This document shows, piece by piece, positions 25,740-33,770 of a DNA stretch of 43,438 nt (position 1 is the stretch's first letter; each line of letters begins with the position of its first letter). A program made the translations under genes and the position numbers. Source of the stretch: Limosilactobacillus pontis (GTDB lineage: Bacteria; Bacillota; Bacilli; Lactobacillales; Lactobacillaceae); NCBI RefSeq assembly GCF_002940945.1, contig NZ_PNFV01000011.1, forward strand, positions 1 through 43,438. Reading direction: 5' to 3'. Below the pieces are notes generated by a model. It ran no database searches. It was not told the DNA's origin and worked only from the letters and a program-made list of their open reading frames with translations.

Positions 25740-28157
25740 TTGCATTATAAAGAACATAAGAAAATGTACAAAGCTGGTAAAAAATGGATAGTAGCTGCCT
25801 TAGTATCAGTCAGTATGCTGACATGGGGTGGTATAACAGCAAATGCTGATAGTTCTACGACTCCTGTAGATACTAATTCAGAAGGTTCATGGGCGCTCAA
25901 TACTGAGCGGCAGGCTGCTGGACAAATTGGTAGTGATAGCAAAATTATTGGTACCGAGAACACGTCATCTACTACTAATGTAACTCCTGAAACGGCAAAT
26001 AAAGCCACAGAAAATAAAAATATAACTGTAAAAAAGTCAAACGGACAGACTGAAAATAATTTAACAAAAGATCAAAATGCCACTGTATCAAATTCAGAAA
26101 CAGCGGCAACTGAGACGTCAACTACTAGTAAAAATACTAATAATGAAACTTATGCCAAGAATGACAAGGCTAAAAGTGAACAACCAGCTACTGCGCAGAA
26201 CACTCAGTCGGTTAAGTTAAATGCTAAGGCCGCGGCGGTTGTTAAGAATGCAGGTATTGATCCAAGTAGTTTAACCTCTCAGCAAATAAAAGAACTCAAT
26301 AAAATTAATTTCTCTAAATCTGCTAAGTCTGGTGCAAAGATGACCTATAAAGATCTTCAGGGAATTGGTGAAGCACTTATCAAGCAGGATGCGCGGTACG
26401 CAGTTCCATATTTTAATGCTAAGCAGATTCAGAATATGCCAGCTGCTCATACTCGTGATGCTCAGACAGGTCAAATTGCTGATTTAGATATTTGGGATTC
26501 GTGGCCTGTTCAGGATGCGGTAACCGGTTATGTTTCTAACTATAAGGGATACCAATTGGTTATTGCCATGATGGGGATTCCAAACGAAAATGATAATCAT
26601 ATTTACTTACTCTATAATAAGTACGGCGATAACGATTTTTCTCATTGGCGGAATGCGGGGTCAATCTTTGGGTATCATGAAACTCCAGATATTCAAGAAT
26701 GGTCTGGCTCAGCGATTGTTAATAACGATGGTTCCATTCAACTTTTCTACACACTAAATGATACGTCTAATGGTAAAGTCAACGATCAACAATTGGCAAC
26801 AGCAACGTTGAATTTAAATGTTGATGATAATGGTGTCGCTATTAAGAATGTAGAGAATAACCATGTCCTTTTCCAAGGTGATGGGACTAACTACCAGACA
26901 TACCAAGAATTTATTAATGGCAGTGGAATGAAAAATGATGATTATTGCCTACGCGATGGTCATGTTGTCCAACTTGACAATGGTGATCGCTATCTTGTCT
27001 TTGAAGGGAATACGGGTAGTAAAAATTACCAAAGCGCAGATCAAATCTATGATTGGAGCAACTATGGTGGCGATGATGCCTTTAATATCAAGAGTTTCTT
27101 CAACTTCCTTGATAATAAGGATTCCTACAAGTTAGCTAGTCTTGCTAATGGTGCCTTGGGTATTTTGAAGTTAACTAAAGATCAAAAGTATCCGAAGGTA
27201 GACACCGTCTATTCACCACTAGTAACGTCTCTGATGGTAAGTGATGAGCTCGAAAGACCGGATATTGTTAAACTTGGTGACAAGTACTATCTCTTCTCGG
27301 CTATGCGGATTAACCGAGGTACTAACTTAAGATTAACAGCAAAGGATAACCAAGCAGTTGGAGATAACGTTGCAATGATTGGGTATGTCGCAGATAATCT
27401 TATGGGCACCTATAAGCCTTTGAATGGATCGGGTGTTGTTTTGACGGCATCTGTTCCAGCTAACTGGCGGACATCAACTTATTCATACTACGCTGTTCCT
27501 GTAAAAGGACATTCAGATCAAGTCTTAGTTACCTCGTATATGACCAATCGTGGCTTCTTAGCTGGTCCAGGGGAATACTCAACCTGGGCACCAAGCTTTT
27601 TGGTGCAGATTAATCCTGATAACACCACGATGGTCTTGGCTCGGATGACTAACCAGGGTGATTGGATCTGGGACAACACCAGTGAAAACAATAATATGGC
27701 TGGAGTCCTGGACAGGAATGCTGCTAATAGTGCTGCCCTGCCTGGTGAGTGGGGCAAGAGGATTAACTGGAACCTGATTAATGGTTATGGTCTGCGTCCA
27801 CATGAACCAGCTGAACCAGATACACCAAACGTTCCAAATACGCCAAATACACCGAACACACCAAACGTTCCAGATATTCCGAACATACCAAATGTTCCAA
27901 ATACACCGAACACGCCAAATACTCCAAGCACACCAAATGTTCCGAATACGCCGAACATTCCGAACACACCAAATGTTCCAAATACACCGGACACGCCAAA
28001 TACTCCAAGCACACCGAACGTTCCGAATACGCCAAACAAGCCTAAGACTGAGTTACCGCAAACTGGTAATCAAGCTAATCATGCAGTAGCAGGGCTTGGC
28101 TTTGCAACATTGTTGGTAATGTTTGGTTTGGCAGGCATTAATAAGCGTCGTTACTAA
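25740..28157 (+). CDS. Cell-wall-anchored GH68 fructansucrase (inulosucrase/levansucrase)
   Basis: This extracellular enzyme of 805 residues makes fructan or fructo-oligosaccharides from sucrose. It begins with a KxYKxGKxW-type signal peptide (MYKAGKKW at 9-16; cleavage near ANA-D, about 37). An AT-rich variable region (40-200) follows. The GH68 catalytic domain is about 230-690: nucleophile Asp253 in IWDSWP, Asp406 in LRDGH (family RDP), and acid/base Glu505 in DELERPD. The spacing matches Lactobacillus inulosucrases. Near the end are PNTPN/PNVPN repeats, LPQTG (772-776) for sortase, a membrane segment and RRY. The start is TTG at 25740 with AGGAGG upstream. Product linkage (inulin or levan) cannot be told. 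GC is visibly lower than in its neighbours, suggesting acquisition. Confidence 0.92.
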   Translation: MHYKEHKKMYKAGKKWIVAALVSVSMLTWGGITANADSSTTPVDTNSEGSWALNTERQAAGQIGSDSKIIGTENTSSTTNVTPETANKATENKNITVKKSNGQTENNLTKDQNATVSNSETAATETSTTSKNTNNETYAKNDKAKSEQPATAQNTQSVKLNAKAAAVVKNAGIDPSSLTSQQIKELNKINFSKSAKSGAKMTYKDLQGIGEALIKQDARYAVPYFNAKQIQNMPAAHTRDAQTGQIADLDIWDSWPVQDAVTGYVSNYKGYQLVIAMMGIPNENDNHIYLLYNKYGDNDFSHWRNAGSIFGYHETPDIQEWSGSAIVNNDGSIQLFYTLNDTSNGKVNDQQLATATLNLNVDDNGVAIKNVENNHVLFQGDGTNYQTYQEFINGSGMKNDDYCLRDGHVVQLDNGDRYLVFEGNTGSKNYQSADQIYDWSNYGGDDAFNIKSFFNFLDNKDSYKLASLANGALGILKLTKDQKYPKVDTVYSPLVTSLMVSDELERPDIVKLGDKYYLFSAMRINRGTNLRLTAKDNQAVGDNVAMIGYVADNLMGTYKPLNGSGVVLTASVPANWRTSTYSYYAVPVKGHSDQVLVTSYMTNRGFLAGPGEYSTWAPSFLVQINPDNTTMVLARMTNQGDWIWDNTSENNNMAGVLDRNAANSAALPGEWGKRINWNLINGYGLRPHEPAEPDTPNVPNTPNTPNTPNVPDIPNIPNVPNTPNTPNTPSTPNVPNTPNIPNTPNVPNTPDTPNTPSTPNVPNTPNKPKTELPQTGNQANHAVAGLGFATLLVMFGLAGINKRRY
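27816..28046 (+). repeat. Proline-rich tandem repeat (9-bp PNT/PNV units)
   Basis: About 25 consecutive three-residue units of the form Pro-Asn-(Thr/Val/Ile), with a few Pro-Asp-(Thr/Ile) and Pro-Ser-Thr variants, are encoded by 9-bp units (CCA/CCG AAT/AAC ACx or GTT). They form the wall-spanning spacer before LPQTG. Such repeats expand and contract by slippage, so length variation between strains is likely. Confidence 0.9.
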
Positions 28158-28169
28158 TTGACTTAGTTC

Positions 28170-28203
28170 AAAATACTCTTGCAAATTTGCAGGGGTATTT
28201 TTT
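28170..28203 (+). terminator. Fructansucrase terminator
   Basis: AAATACTCTTGCAAA pairs with TTTGCAGGGGTATTT (two wobble pairs) and ends in T6 at 28198-28203. It isolates the gene from comEA. Confidence 0.82.
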
Positions 28204-28252
28204 CGTACCAAAGTGGTGAGTTCCCGTATTTAGTATATAGGAGGGGAGCTTA

Positions 28253-28885
28253 ATGGAACGATTGAAGGAGATCTGGGAAAGCTATCGTTATCAGTTAATG
28301 ATCCTGGCGGCTGTTTTAAGTCTAGTGGGAGCATGGCTGGTTAAACGTCCGGCAGCCGTGCCCGCCCAAACGGATCAGGCTCTGGCGATGAGCGCAACCA
28401 GCAGTATTGCAAATACGTCATCTGTAACTCGCAGCCAAGTCTGTGTTGACGTGAAAGGTGCCGTTAAGCATCCCGGAATCTATAAGCTCAAGAGTGGTGC
28501 CCGGGTGAATGAGGCGGTGGCCGCGGCTGGTGGGATCGTCGATAATGCTGATATGCGACAGGTTAATCTGGCAAAGCAGGTGGCTGATGCTGAGGTCGTC
28601 TATGTGCCGGTGAACGGGGAAACAATACCAGGAACTAGTACCGCTAGAATTGCCAGCGGAGGCGACACCACTGCAACCGGTGACGATGGGACAGCAACAG
28701 TCAACCTCAACACGGCAACCAAGGAGCAGCTCTGTCAAATTACCGGGATTGGCGACAAAAAGGCTGACTTAATCCTGCAGTACCGGGAGCAGCACGGGCA
28801 GTTTAAGTCGATTGATGAATTGAAGCAGGTCAGCGGTTTTGGAGACAAGTCGGTTGATAAGATTAGGGACCAGTTAGCAGTCTAG
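28253..28885 (+). CDS. comEA: Competence protein ComEA (DNA receptor)
   Basis: This membrane-bound double-stranded DNA receptor of the transformation apparatus has 210 residues. Residues about 16-30 form the anchor (LMILAAVLSLVGAWLV). A SLBB domain follows (VCVDVKGAVKHPGIYKL...VYVPVNG, about 60-125). A Thr/Gly-rich linker comes next, then a helix-hairpin-helix pair at the end (VNLNTATKEQLCQITGIGDKKADLILQYR; FGDKSVDKIRDQL) that binds DNA. AGGAGGGG lies before the ATG. First gene of comEA-comEB-comEC-holA. Confidence 0.93.
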   Translation: MERLKEIWESYRYQLMILAAVLSLVGAWLVKRPAAVPAQTDQALAMSATSSIANTSSVTRSQVCVDVKGAVKHPGIYKLKSGARVNEAVAAAGGIVDNADMRQVNLAKQVADAEVVYVPVNGETIPGTSTARIASGGDTTATGDDGTATVNLNTATKEQLCQITGIGDKKADLILQYREQHGQFKSIDELKQVSGFGDKSVDKIRDQLAV

Positions 28886-28941
28886 TTTTTGGTTCAGGTG
28901 GATTTTTGCTATACTATATCAGATAAGGGAGTGATGAAAGA

Positions 28942-29427
28942 ATGGTAAAAAAGCGAATTGATTGGGATCAGTACTTCATGATCCAGGCGGCCCTGTTAGC
29001 CTCACGTAGTACCTGTAATCGCTTGTCAGTTGGGGCGGTGCTGGTTCGCGACAAGCGGATTATTGCTGGTGGTTACAATGGATCGGTAGCTGGTGACGAG
29101 CACTGTATTGACGCTGGCTGCTACCTACGGGATGGTCACTGTATGCGGACAATCCATGCCGAGATGAATGCTATCCTTCAGTGCGCTAAGTTTGGTATCT
29201 CGATGGACGGGGCTAGTCTGTACGTTACTGACTTTCCATGTCTTCAGTGTACGAAGAGTCTTCTCCAGGCCGGAATAAAGGAGATCAACTATATTCGCAA
29301 CTACCATAATGATGATTATGCCATGAGGCTACTTAAGCTTAAAAACATCCACCTCCACCAAATTAAACTCGACGACAATATTCTTGATGAGGTTCGCCTG
29401 GGCCAGTACATTCAGCCCGAGCAATAG
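28942..29427 (+). CDS. comEB: ComE operon protein 2, dCMP deaminase family
   Basis: This is a zinc-dependent cytidine/deoxycytidylate deaminase-like protein of 161 residues. The zinc site is visible as HAEMNAILQCA (His and catalytic Glu) and PCLQCTKSLLQAG (two Cys ligands). The NRLSVGAVLVRDKRIIAGGYNGS start is typical. It is known from other Firmicutes as ComEB; it is not essential for transformation in B. subtilis and its link to DNA uptake is unclear. The ATG at 28942 has AAGGGAG upstream. A TATACT box at 28910-28915 suggests an internal promoter in the 56-base gap after comEA. Confidence 0.92.
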   Translation: MVKKRIDWDQYFMIQAALLASRSTCNRLSVGAVLVRDKRIIAGGYNGSVAGDEHCIDAGCYLRDGHCMRTIHAEMNAILQCAKFGISMDGASLYVTDFPCLQCTKSLLQAGIKEINYIRNYHNDDYAMRLLKLKNIHLHQIKLDDNILDEVRLGQYIQPEQ

Positions 29428-29474
29428 GAACAATTCGTCATTACTGGATATTTCCGGCTCTGATTGCAGGGACG

Positions 29475-31697
29475 GTGACCGTCGCCATATTAGGTCCCCA
29501 GCCAATATTTTGGCTGTTTGCCGCCTATTTTCTGCTTCGGGTCTGTTGCTTACGACAACCAGTGGTTCTTGTAACCTGCTGCTTGAGTCTGATAGTTGCC
29601 AGCGGAGTTTGTTACGTTAATCAATGTCAGACCAGTCAACGGACCGTTCCGGATCGGCACCCGGTTGCCCAACTGGTCAAAGTGTTACCTGACGATGTTA
29701 GAGTTCAGGAGGGTCTTATTACGGCTGTAGGCACCGATATCCAATCGCATACCCGGGAATGCCTGATTTTTAGTGCTCGCGATACCCGTTTACTTAATCG
29801 GTATAAACGACTTGATCGACCGACCGTTTGGCGGGTGACTGGGATGATCCAGCCGGTGATGCCAGCCACTAACGAGAATGAGTTTGACCTGCGTCGCTAC
29901 TACCAGCAGCGGCGGGTTTTCAATCAAGTGAAGATTGATCAGCCCCCAGTGATTACCCCGATGGTGGGATGGACCATACGCGATCAGTGTCATTGCTGGC
30001 GCTGGCAATTGAGTAACTATTTTAGGCATATGCCGGAACCACTTGCTGGTTATTGCCAGCAGCTGATTATCGGTCAGAACGATCCAGCTACTGCGGATAC
30101 CATGGCTAGCGTCAAGCGGCTGGGGATTATCCATCTCTTTTGTATCTCAGGAATGCATGTTGTTCTGCTGGTTGCGATCCTACGCTGGTTGGGAGTATAC
30201 CTGTGGCTAGATCGGGAAGTAATCGACGGGATGCTGTTTCTGGTTCTGCCGATTTATCTGATCATCGCTGGAGGCGCGCCGAGCCTGATTCGGGCGGTAA
30301 TCATGGCTGAAGCGGGACTACTACGGAATCTTCTGCACTTTGACCGCCTCGACGGTTGGGCAGTGAGTCTGCTTGCTGGTATTATCTGGCAGCCAGCTGT
30401 ATTGCTTAGCCTGGGTGGGCAATTAAGCTATCTCTTGTCCTTTTTACTGCAGGTGATGGACCGCCAGCTGACGGCCCTGCGACAGAGCTTCTTGCTGAGT
30501 GTAGCTAGTCTACCGGCGATTCTGAGTTATGTTTTCGAATTTCATTGGCTCAGTCTGGTGCTCAGCTATCCAATGATTCCACTGTTTTCTTTTATCCTCT
30601 ATCCATTGGTTTTGATCAGTGCGGGAACTTACTGGTTATTGCCAGAACTTACTGATCTGGTGAACCAGCTTTTCTTAGTTTTTCAGCGGTTGGTGGGTTT
30701 AGCAGCTACGTTACCGGGAGAGGTTGTTTTCGGTAAGCCACCGCTTTGGATGGCGGTGGGCTTGTTTTTATTGACTCTTTGGGTGATCAGTAGTCATCGA
30801 CAACTTCAGCGGTGGGGACTTTTAATTTTGGCTTACTTAGCCTGCTTTTTGGTGATCCACCTGCCACTCAATGGTGAGGTGACCTTCGTTGATATTGGCC
30901 AGGGAGACTGCATTCTTATTCGGGAACCGTTCAATCGACGAGTAATGATGATCGATACCGGGGGCAAGCTGAATTTTGGTTCCCGGCGACCGGTTCCGGA
31001 GCACAATGTTGCAACCCGGACCAGTGTTAACTACCTGAAGAGCCGTGGAATTAACCATATTGATACTATCTACCTCAGTCATCGTGATGCCGACCATATT
31101 GGATATTTGCCAACAGTTCTAAAAACCATGCGGGTCAAACGGGTTGTGGTACCAGCGGGGATGGAGAAGCAACCCATCCTGATCCGGAAGGTGAGGGGCG
31201 TCGATCAGCCCCGCGTTATCCCGGTTACGGATCAGTCCCCGAGTATTGATCCAGGCATTAAGGTTCTTCACCCGTTTATGCCTGGTGAAGCTAAAAATGA
31301 GGATTCGATGGTGCTGACAGGTTGTTTTGGCGGTAGTCAGTTTGTTTTTACGGGTGATCTAGACCGGGCCGGTGAGCGCGCGGTTCTCGATCACTATCCG
31401 CAGTTGCACGCCGATGTCTTGAAGCTGGGGCACCACGGTAGTCGGACGGCCAGCGATGATCGTTTTCTTGACCAACTCCGTCCGCAGTGGGGGATCATTT
31501 CAGCAGGGCGGTTTAATCGTTACCATCATCCTAACGATGAGGTGGTGACCAATCTTCACCAACGACAAATTAAGGTTCTATCTACTCAGCAATATGGGAT
31601 GATCAGGTACGTATATACACAGCAACGTGGTCTCTGGCAGACCACCCTTAAAGGAGGAGAACTAAAGTGGACATTACCGAACTGTCTCAACAACTAA
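29475..31697 (+). CDS. comEC: Competence protein ComEC (DNA uptake channel)
   Basis: This polytopic membrane protein forms the channel through which single-stranded DNA enters. The chain has 740 residues or more. It has N-terminal hydrophobic segments and an OB-like soluble region, then the ComEC competence domain (IIGQNDP, KRLGIIHLFCISGMHVVLLVAI; about 180-420). The C-terminal metallo-beta-lactamase domain (from about 470) has VDIGQGDCILIRE and LSHRDADHIGYL (HxDxDH-type motif), with HHGSRTASDD further on. The first standard start is GTG 29475. In-frame, hydrophobic and ComEC-like codons extend upstream to about 29436 (RHYWIFPALIAG) without ATG/GTG/TTG, so the true start may be a rare codon. 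The end overlaps holA by 31 bases. Confidence 0.9.
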   Translation: MTVAILGPQPIFWLFAAYFLLRVCCLRQPVVLVTCCLSLIVASGVCYVNQCQTSQRTVPDRHPVAQLVKVLPDDVRVQEGLITAVGTDIQSHTRECLIFSARDTRLLNRYKRLDRPTVWRVTGMIQPVMPATNENEFDLRRYYQQRRVFNQVKIDQPPVITPMVGWTIRDQCHCWRWQLSNYFRHMPEPLAGYCQQLIIGQNDPATADTMASVKRLGIIHLFCISGMHVVLLVAILRWLGVYLWLDREVIDGMLFLVLPIYLIIAGGAPSLIRAVIMAEAGLLRNLLHFDRLDGWAVSLLAGIIWQPAVLLSLGGQLSYLLSFLLQVMDRQLTALRQSFLLSVASLPAILSYVFEFHWLSLVLSYPMIPLFSFILYPLVLISAGTYWLLPELTDLVNQLFLVFQRLVGLAATLPGEVVFGKPPLWMAVGLFLLTLWVISSHRQLQRWGLLILAYLACFLVIHLPLNGEVTFVDIGQGDCILIREPFNRRVMMIDTGGKLNFGSRRPVPEHNVATRTSVNYLKSRGINHIDTIYLSHRDADHIGYLPTVLKTMRVKRVVVPAGMEKQPILIRKVRGVDQPRVIPVTDQSPSIDPGIKVLHPFMPGEAKNEDSMVLTGCFGGSQFVFTGDLDRAGERAVLDHYPQLHADVLKLGHHGSRTASDDRFLDQLRPQWGIISAGRFNRYHHPNDEVVTNLHQRQIKVLSTQQYGMIRYVYTQQRGLWQTTLKGGELKWTLPNCLNN

Positions 31698-32701
31698 AAA
31701 ATGCGAGCCCAGCGCCGATCTATTTGGTGCTAGGGACGCAGCAAGCTTTGCAGCAACAGGCACTCGATCAATTTCTGGCTTTGATTCCGGATGCCGAGCA
31801 GGTGATGAACGTTGGGCGTTATGATATGGAGACCACCCCGGTTGCTACGGCCTTAGACGACGCAATGTCGGCACCCTTCTTTGGGGAACGTCGGTTAGTT
31901 GTGATCAATAAGCCTTACTTCCTCACTGGGGAGAAAAAGAGGGGGAAGGTTGAGCACGATCTTGATTCATTCAAGCGCTACCTGGCTAATCCCGAACTGA
32001 CTACTACCATGGTTATTCTGGCTCCCTATGAAAAACTGGATGGGCGCAAGGGGATCGTCAAAACCCTTAAGAAGACTGCGGTCACTGTCAATGCGGCCCC
32101 GTTAAACGAACAGCAGGCTCGCCAGCAGGTGGTCGGGAGCTTGATGAGCGCAGGCTTTCAAATCGACCAAGCGGCAGTTGATGAACTGGTGCGGCGGACA
32201 AATGCTGACTATGGCCTGATGATCGCTAACCTGGATAAGCTGAAGATCCTGGCATACCAGGATAAGCACATCACTCAGCAACAGGTAGCAGCCCTGGTGC
32301 CCCAGTCACTTGACGAGAATGTCTTTGACCTGGTGACGGCAGTATTGCGGCATGACCAAGTTCGGGCCCTCAAACTCTACCATCAGTTGCTAGCTGGCCA
32401 GCAGCAGCCTTTACGGATCAACGCGGTCCTGGTAGGGCAGTTCCGCCTGTTGATCCAGCTGAAAGTATTGAGTCGACGGGGACTCAGCCAGGGAAACCTG
32501 GCGAAGCAGTTGAATGTACATCCATACCGGGTCAAACTAGGATTACGGACCACCCGTGGCTTCTCTTTACTAGCCCTAGAGAATGCTTATCTTGGTCTAG
32601 TGCGGATTGAACGGGCACTTAAGACGACCCAGCGTGATCCTTCTCTGTTGTTTCAGCTGTTTATGCTTCAATATTCCCATCAAGCTAAGGTGGCTAATTA
32701 A
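31667..32701 (+). CDS. holA: DNA polymerase III subunit delta
   Basis: This clamp-loader subunit opens the beta sliding clamp. It has 344 residues and the family pattern: IYLVLGTQQALQQQALDQF at the start, AAA+-like fold without a Walker motif, and the C-terminal collar domain (AVLVGQFRLLIQLKVLSRRGLSQGNLAKQLNVHPYRV). The start is GTG at 31667, with a strong AAGGAGG 10 bases before it inside comEC. The comEC-holA-rpsT order is widely conserved among Firmicutes and supports the call. Confidence 0.94.
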   Translation: MDITELSQQLKNASPAPIYLVLGTQQALQQQALDQFLALIPDAEQVMNVGRYDMETTPVATALDDAMSAPFFGERRLVVINKPYFLTGEKKRGKVEHDLDSFKRYLANPELTTTMVILAPYEKLDGRKGIVKTLKKTAVTVNAAPLNEQQARQQVVGSLMSAGFQIDQAAVDELVRRTNADYGLMIANLDKLKILAYQDKHITQQQVAALVPQSLDENVFDLVTAVLRHDQVRALKLYHQLLAGQQQPLRINAVLVGQFRLLIQLKVLSRRGLSQGNLAKQLNVHPYRVKLGLRTTRGFSLLALENAYLGLVRIERALKTTQRDPSLLFQLFMLQYSHQAKVAN

Positions 32702-32742
32702 AAAATCGGCGTTGTGGCTGTTGTGCCATAACGCCGATTTGT
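32702..32742 (+). terminator. comE-holA operon terminator
   Basis: AAATCGGCGTTGTGGC (32703-32718) pairs with the complementary arm ending at 32740 over 16 bp, allowing one wobble, followed by T-rich TTTGTATTTT. It starts at the holA stop. Confidence 0.85.
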
Positions 32743-32752
32743 ATTTTAAACC

Positions 32753-32790
32753 AAAAAAACAGGCAAACATTATGTTTGCCTGTTTTTTAA
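32753..32790. terminator. rpsT terminator (bidirectional)
   Basis: AAAAAACAGGCAAACA (32754-32769) and its exact complement (32773-32788) form a 16-bp stem with a 3-base loop and A/T tracts on both sides. Downstream of rpsT on the minus strand. Confidence 0.88.
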
Positions 32791-32799
32791 TCAGCGTCA

Positions 32800-33054
32800 T
32801 TACTTGTTGTAACGAGCTGATAAACGTGACTTGTCACGTGCTGCCTTGTTGGCCTTGATGAGGCCCTTGGAGTGTGCACGGTCAATTGCTGAGATAGCAT
32901 CCTTGTATAACTTTTCAAGGTCATCTTCACCAGCAAGCTTTGCCTTGTCGAACTTCTTGATAGCAGTCCGCATGTGGCTTAATTGTGAAGCGTTCTTAGC
33001 TTCAGCCTTGGCACTAGTTTTAACACGCTTAATTGCTGACTTGATAATTGGCAT
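32800..33054 (-). CDS. rpsT: 30S ribosomal protein S20
   Basis: This small ribosomal subunit protein binds 16S rRNA early in assembly. It has 84 residues, nearly all helical and basic, matching S20: [21 protein letters not shown] at the start, TAIKKFDKA and the C-terminal [24 protein letters not shown]. The ATG at 33054 follows GGAGGTGAA; the longer upstream frame has no support. It has its own strong promoter and is convergent with holA. The common S20 spacing next to holA is retained. Confidence 0.97.
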   Translation of the reverse strand: MPIIKSAIKRVKTSAKAEAKNASQLSHMRTAIKKFDKAKLAGEDDLEKLYKDAISAIDRAHSKGLIKANKAARDKSRLSARYNK

Positions 33055-33109
33055 GAGTTTCACCTCCATTACCCGGTTATTCAGTTGACCAGAATTTTCA
33101 ACGTTTTTC

Positions 33110-33138
33110 ATTATACAAAAGACTGACGGGCAATGCAA
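33110..33138 (-). promoter_or_regulatory. rpsT promoter
   Basis: On the minus strand TTGCAT (33138-33133), a 17-base spacer and TATAAT (33115-33110) give a near-consensus promoter about 55 bases before the rpsT ATG. Confidence 0.75.
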
Positions 33139-33176
33139 TAGTTTCGCCGGCATTCAGGTGGGATTTTGTTGAGTAC

Positions 33177-33205
33177 TTGCAAGTAATAGTGGAATCGGTT
33201 ATAGT
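33177..33205 (+). promoter_or_regulatory. rpsO promoter
   Basis: TTGCAA (33177-33182), 17 bases, then TATAGT (33200-33205). Predicted start near 33212, giving a leader of about 97 bases. Confidence 0.7.
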
Positions 33206-33211
33206 ATTAAA

Positions 33212-33308
33212 GGTTAATAAACCATTGCCTCTTCTCAGTTTAGCGATCCTCACCGACGCTATACTTAGAACTAGGCGCATTAATACATTTGAAAGGTGGG
33301 AAAATAGC
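33212..33308 (+). promoter_or_regulatory. rpsO leader, candidate S15 autoregulatory region
   Basis: The leader is long for one small gene and contains TAGCG/CGCTA (33241-33245, 33257-33261), followed by a second GC-rich segment near 33272-33278. S15 represses its own mRNA through leader structures in several bacteria, with different folds. No known leader motif was matched here, so this is only a candidate. Confidence 0.35.
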
Positions 33309-33578
33309 ATGGCTATTTCAAAGGAACGCAAGGATCAAATCATTAAGCAATTCGCAACACACGAAGGTGACACGGGTTCTACCCAGGTTCAAGTTGCTGT
33401 CTTAACTGCCGACATCAATGAACTGAATGAACACCTTCGGACTCACAAGCATGACTACCACTCACAACGTGGCCTGATGAAGAAGATTGGTCACCGTCGT
33501 AACCTTCTGGCTTACCTTCGGCGGACCGACCTTCCAGCTTACCGTGAATTAATTAAGGAACTGGGCCTTCGTCGTTAA
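33309..33578 (+). CDS. rpsO: 30S ribosomal protein S15
   Basis: This ribosomal protein binds the 16S rRNA central domain and contacts 23S rRNA in a bridge. It has 89 residues. The signature is clear: [55 protein letters not shown], shared by all S15 proteins (quoted in broken parts: [30 protein letters not shown]). GAAAGGTGG precedes the ATG at 33309, while the longer upstream frame lacks support. It lies upstream of rnjB, a common order, but a terminator separates them. Confidence 0.97.
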   Translation: MAISKERKDQIIKQFATHEGDTGSTQVQVAVLTADINELNEHLRTHKHDYHSQRGLMKKIGHRRNLLAYLRRTDLPAYRELIKELGLRR

Positions 33579-33593
33579 TTTCATTGTTATTCT

Positions 33594-33629
33594 GCGTCCT
33601 GACACCATTATGGTGTCGGGGCGTTTTTT
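33594..33629 (+). terminator. rpsO terminator
   Basis: CGTCCTGACACC (33595-33606) pairs with GGTGTCGGGGCG (33612-33623) with two wobble pairs, followed by six T. Confidence 0.85.
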
Positions 33630-33770
33630 ATTATCATTCTATTCGGATTAGTTCCAATGACAACTTTGATTGTGGTAAGATATGAATAGCTAATCATGAA
33701 CGAAATTAAAAACCTCGTCATTTAATTTGAATGATGGGTAGTTCAAAACTAAATAAAAGGAGATTACTCA

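Noticed and set aside
27785..28039. Minus-strand open frames with [13 protein letters not shown] repeats, and a plus-strand shadow frame rich in RIHQ
   Set aside because: These are shadows of the 9-bp proline repeat in the fructansucrase gene; no ribosome-binding site and pure period-3 repetition.
27816..28046. CRISPR-like regular repetition
   Set aside because: The unit is 9 bp, continuous, in frame and codes for the wall spacer; there are no unique spacers and no cas genes.
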